A stretch of DNA of 64,000 bases from an uncultured Lachnospiraceae bacterium (GTDB taxonomy: Bacteria > Bacillota > Clostridia > Lachnospirales > Lachnospiraceae). Both the position numbers and the translations under genes were made by a program. The DNA lies in the NCBI GenBank assembly GCA_937920345.1, contig CALGVA010000017.1:101922-165921 (forward strand), written 5' to 3'. This document shows positions 26,940 through 35,024 of the stretch, in pieces; position 1 is the stretch's first letter; each line of letters starts with the position of its first letter. Under the pieces are notes generated by a model. The model worked only from the letters and a program-made list of their open reading frames with translations. It ran no database searches and was not told the DNA's origin.

Positions 26940-27788
26940 CTAAATACATTGTATTTTTGTTAACATTTCTGTGAGTGCTGGAATAAATGGCACAAATAAA
27001 GCCATATGATTAGCAGCCACTTCGATAAACTTATAATACTTTTCTTTTAAACTTGGTTGGGTATAGTTATTTTTCATATCCTCTATAGCCAAAATAATAT
27101 CCTTTTTATCTTCTTCCGTAATATTGGAAGCCACTTTATACATCTTCTCAAATACTTCCATTTCATTATTTTTAATATTTGTATTTCTAACTGAATTATC
27201 TGTAGAATTTATATTTGCATTTCCATTAGTTATGTTATTGATAATGTATGTTCCGTTTTGCATTTCTCCCCTGTTTTCTTCATTAACAGTGTATGCCCTT
27301 TCATTAAATTCTATATAATATGGTACATTATCTGCCCATGAAGTTATAATATAGCCTTTTTCCTTTAAATCTCTCATCATTGCTCTAAGTCTACCACCAG
27401 ATTTATTGTCCGATTCTTTGAATAAAGATCGCATATATTCCACTGGATTATCTTCTTCAAGTAATCGACGTAATAAATCTATAGAGTTTTTAGGAATAGC
27501 CTGTTTTTTCTTATTTATAAAACTCTTATCGTTACTTATACTTTCTAGGCATGATACCAAATTACTATATGCACCTAATCCTCTATGTAACAAAAGTGAT
27601 TTTATTCGCTCTCCAAGTGCATGATCTTTCAAATAATTCTCATAAAAAATTTGTACATCATTCATCCATACTTCGCTCGGTTTATTATACTCATTAATAT
27701 TAATACCAAGTGGTGCCGCATTTATTGGCGATTTAATATTCTTTGTTCTCTCCAAAAGTTCATTTAACTGTGTTTCAAAATCCGTCAT
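26940..27788 (-). CDS. Candidate abortive-infection-type or regulatory protein with Asn-rich hinge and hydrophobic tail
   Basis: 282 residues. There is an N-terminal helical domain, a winged-helix-like segment at about 105-165 (GGRLRAMMRDLKEKGYIITS), an Asn-rich hinge around 180-207, and a hydrophobic C-terminus NHMALFVPFIPALTEML. The hinge plus that tail recalls AbiTii-type and related defence proteins, in which the tail may act on membranes. It is transcribed from a near-consensus promoter and followed by the HExxH protease. A regulatory role is possible; nothing here proves defence. Confidence 0.45.
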   Translation of the reverse strand: MTDFETQLNELLERTKNIKSPINAAPLGININEYNKPSEVWMNDVQIFYENYLKDHALGERIKSLLLHRGLGAYSNLVSCLESISNDKSFINKKKQAIPKNSIDLLRRLLEEDNPVEYMRSLFKESDNKSGGRLRAMMRDLKEKGYIITSWADNVPYYIEFNERAYTVNEENRGEMQNGTYIINNITNGNANINSTDNSVRNTNIKNNEMEVFEKMYKVASNITEEDKKDIILAIEDMKNNYTQPSLKEKYYKFIEVAANHMALFVPFIPALTEMLTKIQCI

Positions 27789-27971
27789 AATTTAATCTTC
27801 CTTTCCTTCCTTTTGATCACAATAGGCTTGTCTAATAAATCAATAAAGTTGCAAAAAACACCCGAAAACGCACAATAATAACAATACTTTGTCTTTTCCT
27901 CTAAGTTTCGTATGTTATCTTCCGCAGTAATCGAGTGTATCTCTGATAATTCTTCCTTATGTATGTTTGTG

Positions 27972-28000
27972 ATGATAACACAGCTTTTGAAGTTTGTCAA
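27972..28000 (-). promoter_or_regulatory. Near-consensus sigma-A promoter
   Basis: On the minus strand TTGACA (27995-28000), a 17-nt spacer and TATCAT (27972-27977). It gives a leader of about 180 nt before the 282-residue gene and its metalloprotease neighbour. Confidence 0.8.
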
Positions 28001-28648
28001 TATATGGTATGAAAATATTTTATGCAGACACTAGATATTGTATTTGTGATATTGGTAGTGTCTATGAATATAGAATACTTTTTTCAATATAATGGAAATA
28101 TTATTGAATTATTTTTATCTAATTATTTCAAATCATTCCCGAACTCAACCAGAATAATTAATTTTCCATAATAACATTACCTCAAAACCCTTGAAAATCC
28201 TATCTTTTCAGCACTTTTCATCATTCCTACCACAAAATATATACTTTTTTCTTCATATATTTCTATATATAGTTATAACTAACTATAATTTCACGCTTTA
28301 AACCAGTGCAAACACGAACCCAATACCGATACCCCAATTTTAGGGTATTTTGTTATATCTTAGATTCCCATTATCAGCAACCACAAAACAAGAAAATCAT
28401 TGAAAATACAGTATTTTTAACACATTCTTGCTTATCAGATCACAATATTTGTACCACTCCACCGAACAATCCACAAAATCACACATTTTTCTACACTCTA
28501 GCAACATTCAATTTAAACCAACCGCACAAAAATCCTTGATTTTCCTACGTTTCTAAGCATTTACAAGCATATTTCCCGAACACTACCGAACTATGCAAAA
28601 CTGATACACAGACTTTTACATATCAATTCCAATATACCATATAAACGC
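28001..28648. other. Long non-coding, C-biased AT-rich stretch
   Basis: No convincing gene on either strand. The plus strand is rich in A and C with recurring CCGAAC (near 28138, 28463, 28576 and 28585) and almost no G. Such strand asymmetry can mark replication origins or single-strand-active sites, but I see no iterons or clear dyads. Confidence 0.4.
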
Positions 28649-28649
28649 A

Positions 28650-28688
28650 AAAAATAGGAGAAGCCATAACCGAAGCTATGACCTCTCC
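28650..28688 (-). terminator. UUCG-loop terminator downstream of the 28813-31763 operon
   Basis: Stem from GGAGA to TCTCC (28657-28688) with a GCTTCGGT loop on the minus strand, followed by TATTTTTTG. It closes the minus-strand operon to the right. Confidence 0.75.
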
Positions 28689-28812
28689 CCAAATCAATCA
28701 AATATATCAATAGGTAATCAGCCTATGATACCAATTTTAAAAACCTAACAACTGCATTATACCACTAATCTTGATACCTTACTATATGTAAAATGTTAAT
28801 TTTTATCATCAC

Positions 28813-29379
28813 TCACACCGCAACTTGCAGATATTCCCCTTTATCCGTCTTTTCATACACACATTTTGCTTCCTTACCGAAAAAGAATAATTCATCCATC
28901 ATTGTACGATCCCATACACGAATATTACCGTCCATATCCTGAATAATCCATGTGTCACAATCGCACCAGTTACTATCCAATATGTAAAACTCATACTTCT
29001 CTGATTCATCAGATATAAAGGCTTTATCTCCAAATTGGAACAACACACCTTCATTCTTCTCTATGTCCGGCTCTTCCCTATATAATACTGGTAATGGTTC
29101 ATCACACTTTACTTTCATTCCTACACGCACACCGTTTACAATAGCATATTGCTTTTCATCAGCATCTATAAAACTTTGTGCATTATCCTTTGTAGGAAAG
29201 AATTTAACTCCAAAATGACTTGACTTCCCTTTATTAGATGGATTACCTTCAAAATATACCATCCAACCATTTTCAATACCAAGTCCAGGTTGATACTTCA
29301 TAGCCATTACTGGTCTTGTAACATATTCCTTTGCGTTCTGGTGAAATATATCGTTCAACTGAAAATTATGTACGTCCAT
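28813..29379 (-). CDS. Hypothetical protein
   Basis: 188 residues, beta-rich, many aromatic residues. Segments such as FGVKFFPTKDNAQSFIDADE and WIIQDMDGNIRVWDRT suggest two small mixed folds. No family recognised. It is the last gene before a strong terminator. Confidence 0.6.
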   Translation of the reverse strand: MDVHNFQLNDIFHQNAKEYVTRPVMAMKYQPGLGIENGWMVYFEGNPSNKGKSSHFGVKFFPTKDNAQSFIDADEKQYAIVNGVRVGMKVKCDEPLPVLYREEPDIEKNEGVLFQFGDKAFISDESEKYEFYILDSNWCDCDTWIIQDMDGNIRVWDRTMMDELFFFGKEAKCVYEKTDKGEYLQVAV

Positions 29380-29395
29380 TTTTCAAATACCCTCC

Positions 29396-29764
29396 CTATA
29401 CAAATTTTATATTATTTTCATCACAATATCTTCTTAATTTATACCCACGCCAAAACCTACCAAACTCTTCTTCTGACATGCCATTACATACCACATTATG
29501 ATAATGAAGCAATTCTTTCTCTGAAAACATCCCTGAAATATACATGATAATCGGATGCACAATATCATACTTATTTTTTCTCTTAACTAATTTATGGAGC
29601 CATTTAGTATTAGAATATGGTAAATCATCAAACCCTTCAGGTTTTTGACCAAGCAGATCATTCCATTTCCAATCATTTAAATCATGCCTTATCTGCAATA
29701 GTTGTTCCCTTGTGCATAAATCTATCTTTTTTCTAATTTCCTGATCTATTCTAAGTATTGTCAC
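29396..29764 (-). CDS. Hypothetical protein
   Basis: 122 residues, charged and aromatic, with a helical start (REQLLQIRHDLNDWKWNDLL). The C-terminus EEEFGRFWRGYKLRRYC is basic. Not recognised. It follows the zinc-finger gene by one base. Confidence 0.55.
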   Translation of the reverse strand: MTILRIDQEIRKKIDLCTREQLLQIRHDLNDWKWNDLLGQKPEGFDDLPYSNTKWLHKLVKRKNKYDIVHPIIMYISGMFSEKELLHYHNVVCNGMSEEEFGRFWRGYKLRRYCDENNIKFV

Positions 29765-29765
29765 A

Positions 29766-29951
29766 TCAATACCTCTCTTCCTTCCTTATTTTCTCCAACT
29801 TCTCTTTTTTCTGGTTCATATATCTTACCCTTGCTCTCGGCTTATATTTATTGCAATGTTGGCAATAATGAGCATGATCCGCTTTCCTGCCCTTCTTACA
29901 CAATCCAGCACATACATAGTATAAGCATGGTGTTTGTCTATCTGTTGCCAT
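29766..29951 (-). CDS. Small zinc-finger protein
   Basis: 61 residues from ATG 29951, chosen for the AGGAGG just upstream. Four cysteines and one or two histidines (CLYYVCAGLCKKGRK, HAHYCQHCNKYKPRARV) form a probable zinc site, followed by a basic helical tail. Small proteins of this kind are frequent in Clostridial mobile elements and are probably nucleic-acid binding. Confidence 0.65.
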   Translation of the reverse strand: MATDRQTPCLYYVCAGLCKKGRKADHAHYCQHCNKYKPRARVRYMNQKKEKLEKIRKEERY

Positions 29952-29955
29952 TAAA

Positions 29956-31410
29956 TCAATCCTCCTGTGATAATATAGCCATAATTTCTTCCATCCGATC
30001 ACTTCTATATTGCAAAGGTAATGTATCAATATTGCAATATCTTTTTTCTACATCAGGAAGTGTGATTACTGCGTCTTTCAACACAAGATTATATTCAATC
30101 TGAAAATCCTCTTCAAATACTGTCAAAATATTCTCTATATCATTAACACTATAGTCATATCCTTTATCCCCCAAAGATTCTTCCAGTTTCCTATATTTGT
30201 CTATCTTTTGCAAAATTTCAGGATATTCTATTATGTATAAATCCTTAAAGGTATCACAAAACTTTTGGAATATTATTAAGAATTCATACATTGCTGGTCT
30301 GATCTCATTTAAGAAAAATTCTTTTTCCGAATAATGATAATCGCTATAATATTTTCCATCTGTCACACTTAGCACACTATTTTTTAACATAATGGTAAAT
30401 ATTTTTGAACTATATCTATCCTTGCGATACCATAATTCTATTCTTAAATACTTTTCACTAAACCAAAAATCAGTAACACCAGTATTATTTAAGCTGATTT
30501 TTTCATTGCTAGATTCATAATTCTTTAAGTATGAATAGAAGTTACATATGTTAGCTTTTAACTTTGCAAAATAGTCATTATCATATTTAAAGTGCTTTCC
30601 AGAATAGTATCTATAAAATTCTTCTAATGCCATTCTTTTATATTCATGATAAAACTCTGTATAATCCCAAAAGTAATCAAAAATAAATGTTTTCCTGTCG
30701 ATATAATCCTCGTAATAATCTCTATCACATTCATCTTCCCATTCCTTTTGTAAATTCGTTTCATTAATATGTACTAAATACTCTTCATCAAGAACATCAC
30801 TCATAGAATGAAAAATGTCTTCAACACAATTTAATGCTAAATATCCATCATTCACATAAGGCAACAATAGCAAAAAGTCATCTGTAGTAACTGTCAATAC
30901 TTTTTTAATATGTTTTGAATCAAGCCATACCTCCTGAAAATCTGCAAAATGTTCATTGAAATATGACCACTTCCCATACATTATATCTTCTTCCTTTTCA
31001 TTTTTAAGCAAAGAAAACCATGCGTTTTTTACACTTTGAAATTTTCTTCCGGCTGTAATGTATGTTCTGCTTGTCTGATCATAGACTAATTCATCAGGCT
31101 CCACATATCCAATATTGATATTGCGTAATGGACAACTCCAATGTGAAAAATCATTTCCGTGAAATCCACCAATATTACAATATGTTATATTCGTAAGTCC
31201 CCTTTCTGTATGATTACGAATGATTTTTTGCCACTTATTTACTGTTTTAACATCCATTCCTTCATATGTACGATACCACTGCTCAACCTTTTTGTTATAA
31301 AAAGCGGTATCGTTTACCTGCACAACAGGAATTTTTCCATGATTAACTATTGTAATAAGTGGGTTTTCTTTCGTTATATCCACATCAAATAAAGTATTTT
31401 TCCGTGCCAT
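29956..31410 (-). CDS. Large hypothetical protein
   Basis: 484 residues from ATG 31410; a GTG at 31419 is too close to the ribosome site. The middle is very rich in tyrosine, phenylalanine and aspartate (YYEDYIDRKTFIFDYFWDY). An early segment NGKIPVVQVNDTAFYNKK... CNIGGFHGNDFSHWSCP may bind a ligand. No family recognised. It is in an operon with the IF2-N-like and LexA-like genes. Confidence 0.6.
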   Translation of the reverse strand: MARKNTLFDVDITKENPLITIVNHGKIPVVQVNDTAFYNKKVEQWYRTYEGMDVKTVNKWQKIIRNHTERGLTNITYCNIGGFHGNDFSHWSCPLRNINIGYVEPDELVYDQTSRTYITAGRKFQSVKNAWFSLLKNEKEEDIMYGKWSYFNEHFADFQEVWLDSKHIKKVLTVTTDDFLLLLPYVNDGYLALNCVEDIFHSMSDVLDEEYLVHINETNLQKEWEDECDRDYYEDYIDRKTFIFDYFWDYTEFYHEYKRMALEEFYRYYSGKHFKYDNDYFAKLKANICNFYSYLKNYESSNEKISLNNTGVTDFWFSEKYLRIELWYRKDRYSSKIFTIMLKNSVLSVTDGKYYSDYHYSEKEFFLNEIRPAMYEFLIIFQKFCDTFKDLYIIEYPEILQKIDKYRKLEESLGDKGYDYSVNDIENILTVFEEDFQIEYNLVLKDAVITLPDVEKRYCNIDTLPLQYRSDRMEEIMAILSQED

Positions 31411-31415
31411 TTTAT

Positions 31416-31763
31416 TCACACATCCTTCTCACATATAAATCCATACCCATCCGCAAATTCTTTCATATCATCAAATCCAATTTCAGAATCCAACTGCTTA
31501 ATTTTTCCACGCAGAAATAACCACTTAATTATCTCCGCTGGCTTAACCAATATCCTATCTGCAAACTCTCTGACTGTCATAGCATCAGGAATACTAATCT
31601 TTTGTAACTCAATTCCACCTTGCATAGCTTCAAGAAAGCCTGACCATTTAACATCATCCACTGGATTACAACTTTCAATATATTCCTCTGCATCTTCCAG
31701 ACTGTCCACTCCTTCAACAACGATAGTTCCACGCTGTACTACTTTTAATCTAAAAATACCCAT
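31416..31763 (-). CDS. Small protein with translation-factor IF2 N-terminal-like domain
   Basis: 115 residues. Residues about 62-110 (MTVREFADRILVKPAEIIKW, then GKIKQLDSEIGFDDMKEFAD) match the IF2-N helical module normally found at the N-terminus of bacterial initiation factor 2. The first 60 residues are a separate alpha-beta domain. There is no GTPase part. A free-standing IF2-N domain in a phage could bind ribosomes or tRNA, or be used only as a DNA-binding fold. It overlaps the LexA-like gene by one base. Confidence 0.6.
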   Translation of the reverse strand: MGIFRLKVVQRGTIVVEGVDSLEDAEEYIESCNPVDDVKWSGFLEAMQGGIELQKISIPDAMTVREFADRILVKPAEIIKWLFLRGKIKQLDSEIGFDDMKEFADGYGFICEKDV

Positions 31764-32020
31764 TATGCCGATTCCTCCAACTTCACGAACTGAAAACCAA
31801 TTATCTTTATCGCTCTTGTAGCATTATGTTTCATTTCAATTTTTCCTTCATCTTCCAGCTTCAATAAGTATATATATACGCTTGATGTAGAGCTAAGATT
31901 AGTTCCGACACAAATTTCTCTTACACTCGGCGCATATCCATTTTTCTTGATAAACTCCACAATGAAGTTATACACTCGTTCCCGTCCAGTTCCTCTTTTA
32001 TGCTTGATTTCACTATCCAT
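31763..32020 (-). CDS. LexA-type DNA-binding domain protein, no peptidase domain
   Basis: 85 residues from ATG 32020 (AGGTG upstream). The winged helix is clear: GRERVYNFIVEFIKKNGYAP, SVREICVGTNLSSTSSVYIY, LLKLEDEGKIEMKHNATRAI, as in the LexA N-terminus. The self-cleaving C-terminal half is absent, so it could compete at SOS-type sites or act as a constitutive repressor. Confidence 0.75.
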   Translation of the reverse strand: MDSEIKHKRGTGRERVYNFIVEFIKKNGYAPSVREICVGTNLSSTSSVYIYLLKLEDEGKIEMKHNATRAIKIIGFQFVKLEESA

Positions 32021-32029
32021 AGCTTTCAC

Positions 32030-32416
32030 CTATCCTTTAAACTGTTTATAGTTCTCATAATCCGTATCTACAATCCAACCGTCACGCTGAAAATCTCCAA
32101 TAGCGATTAGCATAGCGGTCTTTGCTTTTTCTGCCTCAACAATTACTTCTCTACATCTTTTACTGGTATTGTAAGTAATACTGATAGGAACAATGAACTT
32201 TTTCACACCATGCTCTTCATCCCATGCGCTTTGAATATCGTCCATAATATCCATCAAATTCTGCTTTGCATCCTTTAACCAGTACAATTCTCCATTGATT
32301 TCTACCGGCTTCCCAATCTCGAATTGATGAACAATGTGATCCGCTAACTGTTTCCGTCCTACTTCCATACCTAATCTGAAAATCTCATTGTTTTTCATAT
32401 CCATGTTGTTACTCAT
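32030..32416 (-). CDS. Hypothetical protein
   Basis: 128 residues with GGAGGATAA upstream. Mixed fold, with SITYNTSKRCREVIVEAEKAK in the C-terminal half. No family recognised. It begins the operon that runs through the LexA-like and IF2-N-like genes. Confidence 0.6.
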   Translation of the reverse strand: MSNNMDMKNNEIFRLGMEVGRKQLADHIVHQFEIGKPVEINGELYWLKDAKQNLMDIMDDIQSAWDEEHGVKKFIVPISITYNTSKRCREVIVEAEKAKTAMLIAIGDFQRDGWIVDTDYENYKQFKG

Positions 32417-32441
32417 ACTGTTTATCCTCCATCTATCTATT

Positions 32442-32534
32442 TTATAAGCAAATAATCAATACTGCTGCCACAATGCTACCTACAACAATTTGCAACACAG
32501 TCCATATTGTTATAGGCTTTTGTTCTTTTTCCAT
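32442..32534 (-). CDS. Small single-span membrane protein
   Basis: 30 residues: a charged start (MEKEQKPITI) then one hydrophobic span (VLQIVVGSIVAAVLIICL). GGAGGAAAG lies 7 nt upstream. It overlaps the end of the 76-residue gene in another frame, so the two are probably translated in tandem. It could be a small toxin-like or anchoring peptide. Confidence 0.5.
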   Translation of the reverse strand: MEKEQKPITIWTVLQIVVGSIVAAVLIICL

Positions 32535-32706
32535 TTGAAAATCTTTCCTCCTGCTCCAATCCTACAGTTTTATTCCACACTTCCTGTAAAGTCGGTTTAT
32601 GCCGCATCTCCCCAAAGTGCGTTATTGTCTTTCCGTCTGATACTTCATAGAACTTATTATTGATTACAATTTTATATCCTTGCCGATAGTGTATTGTTCT
32701 TCTCAT
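32476..32706 (-). CDS. Small hypothetical protein
   Basis: 76 residues, ATG with AGGAAGTG upstream. Beta-rich start (RRTIHYRQGYKIVINNKFYEV) and a polar tail. Not recognised. Its 3' end overlaps the 30-residue membrane peptide. Confidence 0.5.
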   Translation of the reverse strand: MRRTIHYRQGYKIVINNKFYEVSDGKTITHFGEMRHKPTLQEVWNKTVGLEQEERFSNGKRTKAYNNMDCVANCCR

Positions 32707-32787
32707 TGGTTCACTTCCTTTTCATGTGCTTCTATATATCTAATACACTTTTTCTGAATGATTTTCCCCTATTTCACAATAAAAATT

Positions 32788-33663
32788 TTACAAAAGTTCC
32801 GCTTTCTTTTTAATTGCATCCAAATTAGGATTAAGATACCGCATTGTGGTTTTAATGCTTGTATGTCCTGCCTGATTGCTAACTTCATTAATGCTATATG
32901 CTCCACTCTCTAAAGCATTGTAACAAAAGAAATGCCGTAGCATATGAGGGTGGATATGATACCCTTCAACGCTAAATTCATCAAATACCTTATTTATAGT
33001 AGAAGGATTCAGCATTTTTCCCTTACTGTTATGAAAAATATATTCTGATTCCACTTGATCCGACTTCTGATATTCCCTTATTGCGGAAACAATCTTGCTA
33101 TTGATGATAACCGTCCTCTGCTTCTCTCCCTTTCCGTCTGTAACTCTGATCTGATTTGCAGTAGTATTTACATCTACCTTTTTCAGTTGCAAAACCTCTG
33201 ATATTCTTAATCCGGCATATGCCATAATCGTAACGATAGCATAATTCCGCTTTGCAGAACATCCTTCAGATTGCAATATCCTCTGTCTAAATTCCTCTAC
33301 TTCCTTTTTGGTTATGTTTGTTGGGCTGATAATTTCCGTCTGCACTTTAATCAGATCCGCTTTACTGATTACAATATTATCAGCTTGTAGCAATTCATTG
33401 AATTTAATCAATGCTGACAGTTTACTATTAACTGACTTTGCATCAAGATTATTTCCTGACCGTTTAGAACGCTTGATATTCTTCAAATAGTTTTTGTATT
33501 CAAGAATATTCTCCCGGTACAGTTTTTTAAATTCCACATCACCATAACTTTCATAAAACCACTGAAAATATTCCTTTATGGATGTAGAATACTGTTTTAT
33601 AGTCTTATCCGATTTTCCTTCCAAATGAAGCCTGTCAACAAAATCTTTTATCCATTGTTCCAT
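32788..33663 (-). CDS. Tyrosine recombinase (XerC/D-like)
   Basis: 291 residues from ATG 33663; a TTG further up lies inside the ribosome site GGAGGTG. SAM-like core-binding domain at about 5-95, catalytic domain after 120 with the Arg in AYAGLRISEVL, HPHMLRHFF (His-x-x-Arg), AGHTSIKTT (His) and Tyr in MRYLN. It is a second, different recombinase of the element. Repeats directly upstream could be its arm sites or operators. Confidence 0.9.
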   Translation of the reverse strand: MEQWIKDFVDRLHLEGKSDKTIKQYSTSIKEYFQWFYESYGDVEFKKLYRENILEYKNYLKNIKRSKRSGNNLDAKSVNSKLSALIKFNELLQADNIVISKADLIKVQTEIISPTNITKKEVEEFRQRILQSEGCSAKRNYAIVTIMAYAGLRISEVLQLKKVDVNTTANQIRVTDGKGEKQRTVIINSKIVSAIREYQKSDQVESEYIFHNSKGKMLNPSTINKVFDEFSVEGYHIHPHMLRHFFCYNALESGAYSINEVSNQAGHTSIKTTMRYLNPNLDAIKKKAELL

Positions 33664-33678
33664 CTGCCACACCTCCAA

Positions 33679-33776
33679 GAAATTTTATTGAATTTCTATT
33701 TCCACCTTTTTAGGAAATTTTATTGAAATTTTCTATGCTTTCCTACTTATAAATACACAAAAATTCAATAAATTTC
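33679..33776. repeat. GAAATTTTATTGAA repeats upstream of the recombinase
   Basis: Direct copies at 33679-33693 and 33714-33729 and an inverted copy ATTCAATAAATTTC at 33763-33776, in the gap between the minus-strand recombinase and a plus-strand gene. Likely operators or recombinase arm-type sites. Confidence 0.5.
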
Positions 33777-33820
33777 CCCTTATATTGAAAAAATAATTGA
33801 ATGATTTTCTGTCCTAAATA

Positions 33821-33849
33821 TTGTATATTTTCCGTTTGGAAGGTATCAT
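33821..33849 (+). promoter_or_regulatory. Candidate sigma-A promoter for the plus-strand small gene
   Basis: TTGTAT (33821-33826), 17-nt spacer, TATCAT (33844-33849), about 28 nt before the coding region. The -35 matches only partly. Confidence 0.5.
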
Positions 33850-33876
33850 ATAGATGTAAACAAATAAAAGAATGGA

Positions 33877-34134
33877 GTGATTATCATAGATATAGAACTT
33901 AAAGACCGTAACAAACTAAAAGAATTTTTCCACAAGTTACATAGCAGACTTGAAAACATAACATTTTCCATTATCCAAAAGCTACCAGAAAAATTTATCC
34001 TTCAATGGCTCATGAATCGGCTTGAAAAGTATTTAGACAAGCGTATTAGCGAACTAAAGCAGCAATCTATTCAAATGACATGGAGAAATATGTATCTGCA
34101 AAATGCTGTTAATGATATACGAAAATTCAAATAA
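33877..34134 (+). CDS. Conserved small helical protein
   Basis: 85 residues. Helical throughout: ELKDRNKLKEFFHKLHSRLE, then SIIQKLPEKFI, then a Lys/Gln-rich coiled segment. I recall proteins of this pattern (LENLTFSII.KLPE...) beside recombinases in Clostridial mobile elements; the function is unknown. The start is GTG 33877 or the nearby ATA at 33886, with GGAG right before the GTG. Confidence 0.55.
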   Translation: MIIIDIELKDRNKLKEFFHKLHSRLENITFSIIQKLPEKFILQWLMNRLEKYLDKRISELKQQSIQMTWRNMYLQNAVNDIRKFK

Positions 34135-34195
34135 CCCATTATTGAAAGAGTCCGTTTCTTCTATATATAATATATCAGATTCCGGTTCTTTTTGA

Positions 34196-34224
34196 TTGAG
34201 TATCAGCTTTCCATATGATATAAT
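34196..34224 (+). promoter_or_regulatory. Promoter of the type I toxin mRNA
   Basis: TTGAGT (34196-34201), 17-nt spacer and TATAAT (34219-34224). A second TATAAT is at 34232-34237. Both would give a leader of about 80 nt before the toxin start. Confidence 0.65.
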
Positions 34225-34284
34225 TAACTTGTATAATCGAAAGGAAAGTAGGATGCGAAGTAGGATGCGATTTTCCGATGGATG

Positions 34285-34307
34285 CCCTCTAGTCTTACGA
34301 AAGAGGG
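34285..34307 (+). promoter_or_regulatory. Hairpin that hides the toxin ribosome site
   Basis: CCCTCT (34285-34290) pairs with AGAGGG (34302-34307), which is the toxin Shine-Dalgarno sequence. Upstream, the 12-nt unit AGTAGGATGCGA is present twice in tandem (about 34248-34271). Leader folding that blocks translation is typical of type I toxins. Confidence 0.6.
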
Positions 34308-34316
34308 TGATGCCCT

Positions 34317-34397
34317 ATGAGTATAATGGAAGTTCTTACATTATTACTTGTTTTATTTGCGGCACTGTCTTACATAGACAATCATAGAAAGAAATAA
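34317..34397 (+). CDS. Type I toxin-like hydrophobic peptide
   Basis: 26 residues: short start MSIME, one membrane span VLTLLLVLFAALSYI, and a charged tail DNHRKK. This matches the holin-like toxins of the TxpA/BsrG kind in Firmicutes, which insert in the membrane. It has its own promoter, a ribosome site locked in a hairpin, and a convergent antisense RNA over its 3' region, which together make a full type I toxin-antitoxin locus. Loss of the antisense RNA would be expected to release toxin, so it may help retain the element. Confidence 0.65.
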   Translation: MSIMEVLTLLLVLFAALSYIDNHRKK

Positions 34398-34432
34398 GCA
34401 TCCTCTACCGTCCAAAGTGTAGGATGCTTATT
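34393..34432. terminator. Bidirectional hairpin at the toxin stop codon
   Basis: AATAAGCATCCT and AGGATGCTTATT, a 12-bp perfect stem that includes the toxin stop codon. On the minus strand TTATTTCTTTC follows, suited to ending the antisense RNA. Confidence 0.7.
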
Positions 34433-34485
34433 CTAAGTCAATTTTACTACTGAGGGCAATCGGAGATTCAATTCCGATCACTTCT
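34393..34485 (-). ncRNA. Predicted antisense antitoxin RNA
   Basis: It should start near 34485 from the promoter at 34492-34520 and end at the hairpin 34393-34432, about 93 nt. It carries an internal hairpin ATCGGA/TCCGAT-type. If the toxin mRNA runs to the terminator at 34502-34531, the antisense RNA is fully complementary to its 3' part, the layout of RatA/TxpA and SR4/bsrG. Confidence 0.55.
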
Positions 34486-34491
34486 AAGTAG

Positions 34492-34520
34492 ATTATACAC
34501 TAGAGCTGCTTGATTTTCAA
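34492..34520 (-). promoter_or_regulatory. Promoter of the antisense RNA
   Basis: On the minus strand TTGAAA (34515-34520), exactly 17 nt, then TATAAT (34492-34497). It is a strong sigma-A match placed partly inside the loop of the plus-strand terminator. Confidence 0.7.
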
Positions 34521-34531
34521 GTGGCTCTTTT
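34502..34531 (+). terminator. Terminator of the toxin mRNA
   Basis: AGAGC and GCTCT with inner CTTG/CAAG pairing around TTTT, followed by TTTT on the plus strand. Confidence 0.7.
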
Positions 34532-34949
34532 AATTTATCTGTTTTTTGCTTTTTGTCACTTCCAATACTTCTGGCATATCTTCTATATATTCCATAATAT
34601 CATCAGGCTGTATCAATATTGAAGTATTCCCCTCTTTTTCTCTTATCAGATTAGTTAGCCATCTGCATATCTCGTCAAAAGTCCTGCTGTCTATTGTTCT
34701 ATTTACATATGGGTGATTAACCTTTTTCCCTTTTGAGTTAATAACTTGTGGCGTTTCCGCTGATTCCAATAATTGTTTATTGATTTCCTCCACTGTACAT
34801 CCATAGCAGAATGAGGATTCTTTGCACCCTTGATAAGTATTGAATAACTTTAGTTTCCGCAATGTTTCATTCCCTACATACGGCTTTAAATCCAGTTGTT
34901 TAATATTATATTTATCGAATAAAGCAAATAGTTTTGTATACAATAACAT
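34530..34949 (-). CDS. Hypothetical protein
   Basis: 139 residues. The N-terminal half is basic and helical, with a CKESSFCYGC cysteine cluster at about 42-51; the C-terminal half is acidic (PDDIMEYIEDMPEVLEV). A ribosome site AAGGAG lies upstream. Not recognised. Confidence 0.6.
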   Translation of the reverse strand: MLLYTKLFALFDKYNIKQLDLKPYVGNETLRKLKLFNTYQGCKESSFCYGCTVEEINKQLLESAETPQVINSKGKKVNHPYVNRTIDSRTFDEICRWLTNLIREKEGNTSILIQPDDIMEYIEDMPEVLEVTKSKKQIN

Positions 34950-35024
34950 ATAAAATACTCCTTCCCTTTGGTAGTTCTAATTATATCATTCAAATTACAC
35001 TAAAGCAAGGTTAATATGATAATT

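Noticed and set aside
27785..28000. Open frame of 71 codons upstream of the 282-residue gene
   Set aside because: Its TTG start is part of the TTGACA -35 box of a near-consensus promoter, and no ribosome site precedes it.
28306..28539. Plus-strand open frame of 77 codons
   Set aside because: No ribosome site, low-complexity Pro/Asn/Gln content and strong C bias; it follows the base skew of the non-coding stretch.
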